Shown piece after piece: positions 1 through 5,138 of a DNA stretch of 5,636 nucleotides (its first letter is position 1; every line of letters starts with the position of its first letter). The notes beneath the pieces are model-generated. The model was not told the DNA's origin. It saw only the letters and a program-made list of their open reading frames with translations, and did not search any database. A program made the translations under genes and the position numbers. Where the stretch lies: assembly GCA_013215515.1 (NCBI GenBank), contig JABSPC010000554.1, positions 1-5,636 on the forward strand, given 5' to 3'. The stretch comes from Crocinitomicaceae bacterium. GTDB lineage: Bacteria; Bacteroidota; Bacteroidia; Flavobacteriales_D; Crocinitomicaceae.

Positions 1-1
1 A

Positions 2-70
2 ATTGAAGAGATTGCAGATATTACTGATAGATACGATTTATGGCTTCACGTGGATGGAGCGTATTCTTGA
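2..70 (+). pseudogene. Upstream fragment of group II PLP-dependent decarboxylase, ended by in-frame TGA
   Basis: This is the same reading frame as the decarboxylase ORF that follows, entering from beyond the left edge and ending at TGA 68-70. The last residues read LWLHVDGAYS and then stop. HVDGA is the conserved strand of group II decarboxylases, and its Asp (codon 53-55) is the residue that pairs with the PLP pyridine nitrogen. In human GAD65 the matching stretch is HVDGAWGGGLLMS, so the stop replaces a conserved Gly. A single G-to-T change (GGA to TGA) explains it. The match continues in the same frame after the stop, so this is one gene with a nonsense codon or a sequencing error, not two genes. 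Confidence 0.8.
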
Positions 71-73
71 GGG

Positions 74-685
74 GTGATTTTAAGTGACAAATACAGACGT
101 CTTCTTAAAGGAGTTGAAAGATCAAATTCGTTCAGCTACAACGCTCATAAGATGTTAGGTACACCAATGACGTGTTCAATCATTTTGGTTAGAGACAAGA
201 AGAATTTAAGAGACTCATTTAGCAATGAAGCTTCTTATTTATACCAAACGGATGGTGATGATTTTAACTTGGGTAAAACATCATTCCAATGTGGAAGAAG
301 AAATGACGCATTGAAGTTTTGGACTTTATGGAAATCGGTTGGGACAATTGGTTTGGAGAAGATTGTAGATCAACAATTCGACTTAGCTGACGTAGCTCGT
401 GAATATGTCTCGAACAGTTCAGATTATACGACTTACAGTTACGAGGATTCTATTTCAATTTGCTTCAACTACAAAAACATCGACCCAATGGCTCTTTGTA
501 CTGCTTTGTATGAGCACAAAATTACAGTTGTAGGCTTCGGATCATTTCACGATGATACATTCATCCGATTGGTGACGATCAATGCGAACAACAGTCCTCA
601 GGATATTTTGAATTTCTTTAAAGTGATGGAAGAGTTTGCTGAGAAAAGTATTTTACTTGAGAAATTGAAGGTAGAGCAAGCTTAA
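74..685 (+). CDS. Group II PLP-dependent decarboxylase (glutamate/cysteine-sulfinate decarboxylase-like), C-terminal part
   Basis: This is the C-terminal part of a cytoplasmic PLP enzyme that removes the alpha-carboxyl group from an amino acid. Counting from the GTG at 74, the Schiff-base Lys is K26 in NAHKM (codon 149-151). It is followed by QCGRRNDALKFW at 72-83, matching the QCGR..D..KFW block of animal GAD and CSAD, and by a C-terminal domain that includes FIRLVTINAN. The substrate cannot be fixed: glutamate, cysteine sulfinate, aspartate and aromatic amino acids are all used in this superfamily, though similarity is best to GAD/CSAD. The GTG is unlikely to be a real start. It lies 3 bases after the TGA of the same frame, the GAGG before it touches it with no spacer, and a protein starting there would lack most of the PLP site. 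The family is normally over 450 residues, against 203 here. Read it as the tail of an interrupted gene unless TGA 68-70 is an error. Confidence 0.85.
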   Translation: MILSDKYRRLLKGVERSNSFSYNAHKMLGTPMTCSIILVRDKKNLRDSFSNEASYLYQTDGDDFNLGKTSFQCGRRNDALKFWTLWKSVGTIGLEKIVDQQFDLADVAREYVSNSSDYTTYSYEDSISICFNYKNIDPMALCTALYEHKITVVGFGSFHDDTFIRLVTINANNSPQDILNFFKVMEEFAEKSILLEKLKVEQA

Positions 686-758
686 CCCCATTCTAAAATA
701 GTTATTTATACTTCATCTGTTCTGCTGGTGATTTAATATTACTCGCGCTATTTCATTT

Positions 759-827
759 AAATCCTTGATTTTAATACGCCAACTGTTTTGGGAATTTCGT
801 ATTTTCACTTAAAATCAACAAGGATTT
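759..827. repeat. Imperfect inverted repeat upstream of the nuclease gene (possible RNA hairpin over its RBS)
   Basis: The left arm at 759-774 is the reverse complement of the right arm at 809-827, apart from three extra bases (ACA, 818-820) in the right arm. This gives 9 + 7 base pairs around a 34-base loop. The right arm contains AAGGA at 820-824, the only Shine-Dalgarno-like sequence before the nuclease ATG at 834. Folding in mRNA could therefore hide the ribosome-binding region. There is no T-run after either arm, so a standard terminator is unlikely. The repeat is seen directly; the regulatory role is inferred. A dyad bound by a protein, or a remnant of a small repeat, are alternatives. 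Confidence 0.6.
820..824 (+). promoter_or_regulatory. Shine-Dalgarno-like AAGGA for the nuclease gene
   Basis: AAGGA lies 9 bases before the ATG at 834, an acceptable spacing, and supports that start. Clear Shine-Dalgarno sequences are rare before the other genes here, as is usual in Bacteroidota. It falls inside the right arm of the inverted repeat at 759-827. Confidence 0.45.
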
Positions 828-833
828 CCTAAG

Positions 834-2087
834 ATGCTACATAATCTAAAAGTACTGGGTTTATTGGTGCCTTCTTCAATTTGTTTTGGACAAGTTCAAA
901 CTATTGAAATGGATGCTATTAATCAAAAATTGGATTCCATCGAGGTGGTAAAAACGAATTTAGTAGCTGAATTGGAAGTACTTAAACTGAATTGGATTCA
1001 AGATGAGATTAATACAATTGGTACACCAAAATCAAATCAAGAGGAGGAAATAATCACGCACTCGGCTTACAAGTTAAGCTATAACGAAACACATGAACAA
1101 GCCAATTGGGTAATGCACATCATTTTGACGGATATTGTGAACGGGAATGCTTCACGCTCCAACGATTTTAGAGAAGACCCATTGGTTAATTCTGGATCGG
1201 CTCAAGAGAAGGATTATTTCCTTAAGGAATTGAAAGCTGACGGCTCTTATGAATACGATGGGTACGGATATGATAGGGGACATTTGGCTCCTTCAGCGGA
1301 TTTTAAATGGAGTGAAAAAGCCCTTTCAGAAAGTTTTTTCTATTCAAATATGTCACCTCAGATTGGTGATTTTAATCGAATCAAATGGGCCAAATTAGAA
1401 AGTTTGATTCGTGAATATGTGATATCTAATGAAGTGAATTTGATTATTGTGACGGCTCCAGTACTGAATGATAATCTTCAAAAAATTGAAAGGAGTAACA
1501 ATGGTGTTTCTATTCCAGAATATTTTGTCAAAGTCGCATTGGATCTAAAGAACAAAAGAGGAATTGGATTTATACTGCCTCATCAGAAGATTGAAAAGTC
1601 GTTGGCGTCTTTCTCTGTCAGTATTGATAGCGTCGAAGCATTATTGGGATATGATCTATTTACTCAGTTGGATAGTCTTTTGGAAATTGAGATTGAATCA
1701 AGTTTTAATCCTCAAGGGTGGTTGCCTTCAAGTGAAAACGGTAAAGGAAAAGCAATTTCATTTAAAAAATTACCGAAAAATTCGATCAATACGAATGGGG
1801 CTGAAGGATTTATTAATGATGGTAGAAAGCACACGGTTTGTGGTAAGGTGGTAAGCACTAAAAAGCATGAGAAAGGCCATGTGTTTCTAAACTTGGATAA
1901 GAAATTTCCCAATCAAGTTTTTAGCATCTCTATATTCAATTCCAGCATCCACAATTTTGATTACGAGCCACAGATCTATCTGAAAGATCAAGAAGTTTGT
2001 TTTACTGCTAAAATTGGTGAATATAATGGAACGGCAAGTATGGTAATTGACAATGGAAATCAAGTGAAGTTGTTGGGAGATTACTGA
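834..2087 (+). CDS. Secreted DNA/RNA non-specific endonuclease (NUC1 family) with C-terminal OB-fold-like domain
   Basis: This is a metal-dependent nuclease of the beta-beta-alpha metal family that cuts DNA and RNA without strong sequence preference. Residues 1-19 form a short signal peptide (hydrophobic core VLGLLV, probable cut before QVQT), so the enzyme should act in the periplasm or outside. Residues 20-60 look helical, possibly a short coiled coil. The nuclease domain spans about 75-290. It has the hallmark DRGH at 147-150 with catalytic H150, then SNMSPQ at 171-176, the metal ligand N181 in FNRIKWAKLE, and E189. The N-to-E spacing of 8 matches Serratia nuclease (N119, E127). The family end motif SVSIDSVEALLGYD is at 261-274. 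Residues 332-415 form an extra beta-rich domain starting VCGKVVSTKKH and containing HVFLNLDKKFPNQ, resembling an OB fold. At 417 residues the protein is longer than plain NUC1 enzymes because of this tail. All key residues are present, so it is probably active. Likely roles are nutrient scavenging or degradation of extracellular DNA. It converges on the gene ending at 2098. Confidence 0.92.
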   Translation: MLHNLKVLGLLVPSSICFGQVQTIEMDAINQKLDSIEVVKTNLVAELEVLKLNWIQDEINTIGTPKSNQEEEIITHSAYKLSYNETHEQANWVMHIILTDIVNGNASRSNDFREDPLVNSGSAQEKDYFLKELKADGSYEYDGYGYDRGHLAPSADFKWSEKALSESFFYSNMSPQIGDFNRIKWAKLESLIREYVISNEVNLIIVTAPVLNDNLQKIERSNNGVSIPEYFVKVALDLKNKRGIGFILPHQKIEKSLASFSVSIDSVEALLGYDLFTQLDSLLEIEIESSFNPQGWLPSSENGKGKAISFKKLPKNSINTNGAEGFINDGRKHTVCGKVVSTKKHEKGHVFLNLDKKFPNQVFSISIFNSSIHNFDYEPQIYLKDQEVCFTAKIGEYNGTASMVIDNGNQVKLLGDY

Positions 2088-2097
2088 GAAAAGTACG

Positions 2098-2697
2098 TTA
2101 CTCGAAAGAACGACAGTAGGGCAGATTTAATGTTCTGCAGAGTGCATTAATTTTTTCTGCTCCGGTTTCGCTAAATCCTTTCAAGAATCTACGGTGATAA
2201 TATGGAGAATCTTCTCTGTCCTCAACTAGAGTGTCGTAATGTTTTACATGTGCTGCTGGCAAGGGAACTGTTGATTTAGCATACCTACATCCTTCGCAAA
2301 TTACAATTCGGAATGTTTCAATACCAGCATTTTTGAATTGCAAAACAAATCGTGGCTCAAAGCAATCCGCATATTGAGTACCGAAAGTTGCTGTATCTGA
2401 AAACAGGTCAATAATTCCTGCAAACAATGAATCGGGTACAATTTGTTGTCCAGCTGTGTAGAAGGGGGATAATTTATAATTCTTCGCTTCATTGTGTATT
2501 TGAAAATGCGTTCTCTGGTTTTTAACCTTGTCAAAATTGATAGTATACGCCACGATTTGATCGTATTCCAGTGAGTCAAAGGGGGGCACATCAGCAGGAA
2601 CTGGATTCCAGACAGGGATGCTATCGTTCTGAGCGTAAGCACCTCCCTGAGTGAACATCAGAACAATTATCAATAAAATAATGTGCGCTTTAATCAT
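2098..2697 (-). CDS. Secreted cysteine-containing protein of unknown function
   Basis: I do not recognise a named family. Residues 1-22 are a clear signal peptide (hydrophobic HIILLIIVLMF, cut after AYA before QN), so the mature protein of about 177 residues is exported. There is no lipobox Cys. Five Cys are visible: C112 in ADCFEPRF, the pair C134/C137 in VICEGCRY, and C187/C195 near the C-terminus. The order CxxPR, a beta strand, then ICxxC resembles small uncharacterised Bacteroidota proteins. It could bind metal or form disulfides, but this is inference. The N-terminal half is polar with no motif. It is the last gene of the minus-strand run, starting 9 bases after the stop of the YcxB-like C-terminal ORF with no evident Shine-Dalgarno sequence. 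Its TAA is 10 bases from the nuclease stop. Confidence 0.8.
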   Translation of the reverse strand: MIKAHIILLIIVLMFTQGGAYAQNDSIPVWNPVPADVPPFDSLEYDQIVAYTINFDKVKNQRTHFQIHNEAKNYKLSPFYTAGQQIVPDSLFAGIIDLFSDTATFGTQYADCFEPRFVLQFKNAGIETFRIVICEGCRYAKSTVPLPAAHVKHYDTLVEDREDSPYYHRRFLKGFSETGAEKINALCRTLNLPYCRSFE

Positions 2698-2706
2698 AGG
2701 TTTTTG

Positions 2707-2967
2707 TCATGCTGGATTTGACTTTGAATTGTTCGAAGGCTTTGCCGTTGAATCCATCGAGATTTTTTTCTGAATGAAGTCGTGCATTTTTTCAAAATCT
2801 TGGCTAGAATATTCTGCTTTACTTATGAAATAGACAGGATGGTTTTTTCTTTTAAGAATCAGAATGTCATCGACCATTTTATATTCATCTAGATAATCCC
2901 AGCGAAAAGCAACTCGTAATGCAGGGTTCTCGTAATAGAATTCTTCATTTCTAAGTTCTATAACCAT
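2707..2967 (-). CDS. YcxB-like protein, C-terminal half (frame-shifted from the ORF upstream)
   Basis: This 86-residue ORF begins MVIELRNEEFYYENP, continues through FRWDYLDEYKMVDDILILKRK and PVYFISKAEY, and ends in a Ser/Asn-rich tail. That pattern resembles the soluble C-terminal domain of YcxB-like proteins: an amphipathic strand, an aromatic W-D-like turn, then hydrophobic strands and a closing helix. It has no signal peptide or membrane segment. Its ATG overlaps the end of the preceding ORF by 17 bases and has no Shine-Dalgarno sequence, only a run of A. Deleting one A from that run fuses it in frame with the membrane half, giving a protein of about 190 residues. It is therefore most likely the second half of a single gene. 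If both ORFs are real, translation would have to be coupled. The function of YcxB proteins is not established. Confidence 0.65.
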   Translation of the reverse strand: MVIELRNEEFYYENPALRVAFRWDYLDEYKMVDDILILKRKNHPVYFISKAEYSSQDFEKMHDFIQKKISMDSTAKPSNNSKSNPA

Positions 2968-3283
2968 TGGAATGTTTTTTTTCCAATTCGGTTCGAATAA
3001 CTTCGTCTAACTCTATTCTGGATTGTCTTTTGGACTTATTCAGGTTGTCTCGATAATTAATATTATTAACTAAATAGTGTCCTCCAATTGCGGCAGAAAG
3101 GATGGTGAATGAGATTGCTGAATTTGGAGCATAAATGTATGCGATAAGTGCGAACGAAAGAAAAATAAATGTTGGGATTAACGCCATATTATTCTTCCGA
3201 ATTCCCTCCTTGTGGGCTTCTTTAAAAGCTACCTTATGCTCTGCTCTCATTATGTCAGCATTAAATGCAATAGTAAATTTCAT
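2951..3283 (-). CDS. YcxB-like protein, N-terminal membrane half
   Basis: This 110-residue ORF has a charged N-terminus (MKFTIAFNADIMRAEHKVAF), then two hydrophobic segments at about 33-52 (MALIPTFIFLSFALIAYIYA) and 57-74 (AISFTILSAAIGGHYLVN). A basic helix follows and ends ELEKKHSNGYRT. The layout of a short N-terminal strand/helix and paired membrane helices matches the first half of YcxB-like inner-membrane proteins. The last 7 residues after ELEKK are probably out-of-frame sequence, because the family-like continuation lies in the next frame. It starts 5 bases after the TGA of the PepSY-type gene, consistent with one transcript. The family assignment rests on overall pattern, not on a catalytic motif, so it is moderate. 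Confidence 0.65.
   Translation of the reverse strand: MKFTIAFNADIMRAEHKVAFKEAHKEGIRKNNMALIPTFIFLSFALIAYIYAPNSAISFTILSAAIGGHYLVNNINYRDNLNKSKRQSRIELDEVIRTELEKKHSNGYRT
2975..2982 (-). other. A8 homopolymer frameshift site within the YcxB-like gene
   Basis: The plus strand has eight T, read as eight A on the coding strand (GG-A8-CATTCC). With eight A the frame runs EKKHSNGYRT and stops. With seven A it reads EKNIPMVIELRNEEF and joins the 86-residue ORF without a break. The shift needed is +1 on the ribosome, or loss of one A in DNA or RNA. A sequencing or assembly error, a fixed mutation, a phase-variable tract or transcriptional slippage would all produce this picture. Confidence 0.7.
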
Positions 3284-3288
3284 AAAAG

Positions 3289-3804
3289 TCAGATAAATAG
3301 TAAAATGAGAGTCAAAACAACTCCTGCTGCAGTAAAAATCATTCCCTTCTTAAACACATTCGATTTGGGTATGTACATCCAAAATGCAGAGATCACAAAG
3401 AAGAGCAATGAGAAGCCAAAGAAGATATTCAGCCAGTACAAGGGATCTTCAGTGGAGGCCTTATGTAAGTGCGTCATCTGATCTAAAACATACGGCAATT
3501 TCTTCGTTGTGATGTGCGCTACTCCAGTTTCACGGTTGTAATTACCGTTTTGGAAGTAAACCATATTACCTTCTTCCTTTTCTACTTTCAGACGTCTGAA
3601 ATGTAATTTTTCAGCAAGTTCTTCATTTTTTACATTTGGAGAAATTTTCTCTTCTACTGTCACTTCGCTTTTAAGAAAATCGGTGTCTCTAAAAATCAAT
3701 ACAATCCCACTCAACGCATAAACAGCCATTATTCCAGCAAGGAAGAATCCTAAGTAGCGGTGCAATACGCGCATTTTAGTATTTGATGATTTATCGTTGC
3801 TCAT
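3289..3804 (-). CDS. PepSY-associated TM helix protein (small inner-membrane protein)
   Basis: The protein begins with a short polar stretch and then MRVLHRYLGFFLAGIMAVYA, the signature of the PepSY-associated membrane helix, with H15 in LHRYLG. Membrane segments lie at about 14-37, 122-145 and 153-171. Between the first two, residues 46-105 form a PepSY-like extracytoplasmic domain, including the strand NMVYFQNGNYNRETG. MTHLHKAS follows, with H112 and H114 just before the second helix. In larger relatives such His residues at membrane edges are linked to heme or iron reduction; here that is only a possibility. At 171 residues it is a short form, compared with siderophore-linked PepSY proteins of well over 350. 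It starts one base after the SDR stop and ends 5 bases before the YcxB-like start, so it sits inside the operon. There is no Shine-Dalgarno sequence before the ATG. Confidence 0.8.
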   Translation of the reverse strand: MSNDKSSNTKMRVLHRYLGFFLAGIMAVYALSGIVLIFRDTDFLKSEVTVEEKISPNVKNEELAEKLHFRRLKVEKEEGNMVYFQNGNYNRETGVAHITTKKLPYVLDQMTHLHKASTEDPLYWLNIFFGFSLLFFVISAFWMYIPKSNVFKKGMIFTAAGVVLTLILLFI

Positions 3805-3805
3805 A

Positions 3806-4612
3806 TTATTTACTCGAATTAAAGGAGTCCTTGAATTTCTTACCTATTATTTTTGAAACCATTTTTTTTGGAACAAACCGTGACATAAAAACTTGAAAAC
3901 GACTTGTAAGTCCAGGAGTAACATTGTATCTGCCATCTAAAAAGCAATTCACAGCTACTCTCATTGCGGGTTCCAACTCCATGTTGTGTTTCTGCAACGA
4001 CTTTAGTTCTTTCATTTCGGAGAGTTCCGTTTTTACTCCACCCGGCGAAAATGTACTGATTTTTAAATCCGGATTTTCAATTTCCAGAGAGATAGCCGTC
4101 GTTAAATTTGTTAAAAATGCTTTGGTCGCAGAGTACAATGCTTGATAGGGAAGGGCGAAGTTGGCTCCGAGACTTGAGACAACCATTATTCTACCTTCAT
4201 TTCCAGTTTGTTCAAAATGCGTTACAAATGCTTTCAATAGTTGAGATGTGCTCATTAAATTCAATTGCAGCAATTGATTCTCCTTTTCTTCTGTAATTTT
4301 CGTATGTGGTCCAACGTATGTCAATCCCGCATTAAGAATCGCTCCATGAAAGTTGGGTTTAGCCAAACAAGTTTCGATTAGACTTCTGGTGTTTTCCGTT
4401 TCAAATAAATCGGTTGGAATAATATCTATCTCAATCGTATGTTTGCTTGTTAAAAGTGTTTTTAGCTCTTGTAATCGATCTTCTCTTCGAGCAGCAAGAA
4501 TTAAATTGACATTGCATTTTGTTGCCAACTGAATCGCAAGCTCATGTCCCATTCCAGATGAAGCACCTGTTATGAGAATCCATTTCCCTGTTAAGTTCGA
4601 ATCAGTTTTCAT
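3806..4612 (-). CDS. Short-chain dehydrogenase/reductase (SDR), classical type
   Basis: This is a cytoplasmic NAD(P)-dependent oxidoreductase, 268 residues, usual length for classical SDRs. The nucleotide-binding motif is TGASSGMG at 15-22. LNAG is at 93-96, the catalytic Ser is S147 in VVSSLG, and the active-site pair is Y160/K164 in YSATK, 13 residues after the Ser as expected. FSPGGVKTEL at 188-197 is the family's PG motif. Arg residues R42-R43 after the second strand (AARRED) suggest NADP(H). Substrate is unknown. Similarity is to the broad DltE/YqjQ-type group, and gene context does not narrow it. The start overlaps the GNAT gene by 11 bases, a sign of translational coupling. The C-terminus is basic and hydrophobic (RFVPKKMVSKIIGKK), which could touch the membrane. 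Confidence 0.93.
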   Translation of the reverse strand: MKTDSNLTGKWILITGASSGMGHELAIQLATKCNVNLILAARREDRLQELKTLLTSKHTIEIDIIPTDLFETENTRSLIETCLAKPNFHGAILNAGLTYVGPHTKITEEKENQLLQLNLMSTSQLLKAFVTHFEQTGNEGRIMVVSSLGANFALPYQALYSATKAFLTNLTTAISLEIENPDLKISTFSPGGVKTELSEMKELKSLQKHNMELEPAMRVAVNCFLDGRYNVTPGLTSRFQVFMSRFVPKKMVSKIIGKKFKDSFNSSK

Positions 4613-5117
4613 TGCTCGATTCTGTTAAATTCAATTGCATAAAAGTAACATCCAACCAGCGATCAAACTTAAAGCCAACTTCTCTAAAAGTTCCGACTTC
4701 ATAGAATCCGAATTGTTCATGAAATTGAATGCTTTTTTCATTGGAAGCGTCAATACCTGCAATCATAATTCGAAGCTTATTATTCTTTGCAATTTGTATA
4801 AGCTTTGATAAAATGGATTTACCAATTCCACCACCTCTAGAATTTTTATCAACGTAAACTGAATGTTCAACACTGAATTTAAATCCTTCCCAGGGTCTAA
4901 AAATACCATATGTACCAAAGCCTAAGATCTTATTGTCTTGTTCTGCTATTAGAACGGGCATTCCTGCTTGATTTTTATCCGCGAGCCATTGCAGCTGTTC
5001 TTCATACGATCTTTCATCGTAGTGATAAACAACCGTTGAATTTTTAATCTCGTAATTGAAGATTTCTAGAATAGCCGATACGTCTGAAACTTGGGCAGGC
5101 CGGATTTGAATTTCCAT
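4602..5117 (-). CDS. GNAT N-acetyltransferase, phosphinothricin/methionine-sulfoximine acetyltransferase type
   Basis: This 171-residue cytoplasmic enzyme should transfer an acetyl group from acetyl-CoA to the amino group of a small amino-acid-like substrate. The acetyl-CoA loop is SRGGGIGKSIL at 93-103 (the R/Q-x-x-G-x-G motif), after the strand EHSVYVD at 84-90. The PAT/YncA hallmark follows: IAGIDASNEKSIQFHEQFGF at 119-138, then GTFREVGFKFDRWLDVTFMQ at 142-161. This KFDRWLD block separates the family from generic GNATs. Family members act on phosphinothricin, methionine sulfoximine or sulfone, or on methionine and other amino acids. The natural substrate here cannot be told. The ATG at 5117 opens with MEIQIRPA, normal for the family. 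It follows the kelch gene by 21 bases and overlaps the SDR start by 11. Confidence 0.92.
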   Translation of the reverse strand: MEIQIRPAQVSDVSAILEIFNYEIKNSTVVYHYDERSYEEQLQWLADKNQAGMPVLIAEQDNKILGFGTYGIFRPWEGFKFSVEHSVYVDKNSRGGGIGKSILSKLIQIAKNNKLRIMIAGIDASNEKSIQFHEQFGFYEVGTFREVGFKFDRWLDVTFMQLNLTESSNEN

Positions 5118-5138
5118 AAGCGCAAGATACGAATAGCT

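Noticed and set aside
68..70. TGA read as selenocysteine or as glycine by a changed code
   Set aside because: The family has Gly, not Cys, at this site. TGA is used as a normal terminator by several other genes in the window.
74..76. GTG as a genuine start of a short decarboxylase
   Set aside because: It directly follows the TGA of the same frame, has no usable Shine-Dalgarno spacing, and would give a protein lacking the PLP Asp strand. Family similarity continues upstream of it.
639..650. 12-base direct repeat CTGAGAAAAGTA, seen again at 2084-2095 with a partly shared flank
   Set aside because: One shared 12-mer is expected by chance in an AT-rich window of this size. One copy is decarboxylase coding sequence and the other spans the nuclease stop, with no element boundaries.
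686..833. Bacteroidota-type promoter (TTTG near -33, TAnnTTTG near -7) before the nuclease
   Set aside because: TTTG at 787-790 and TATTTTC at 800-806 are only 9 bases apart, too close for the consensus spacing of about 17-23. No better pair was seen.
834..896. Lipoprotein signal in the nuclease (Cys at residue 17)
   Set aside because: The residues before the Cys (SSI) do not fit a lipobox. A standard signal peptide cut before QVQT fits better.
3212..3481. Plus-strand ORF of 89 residues opposite the YcxB-like and PepSY-type genes
   Set aside because: It lies antisense to two well-supported genes and its translation has no domain-like pattern. The same applies to the other antisense or out-of-frame ORFs at 1564-1854, 1712-1912, 2301-2642, 3924-4145, 4108-4296 and 5334-5519.
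5118..5138. Promoter or terminator in the gap between the kelch and GNAT genes
   Set aside because: A TATCTTGC-like -7 match is imperfect and has no clear partner. The T-run at the end of the kelch gene is coding and has no stem before it.
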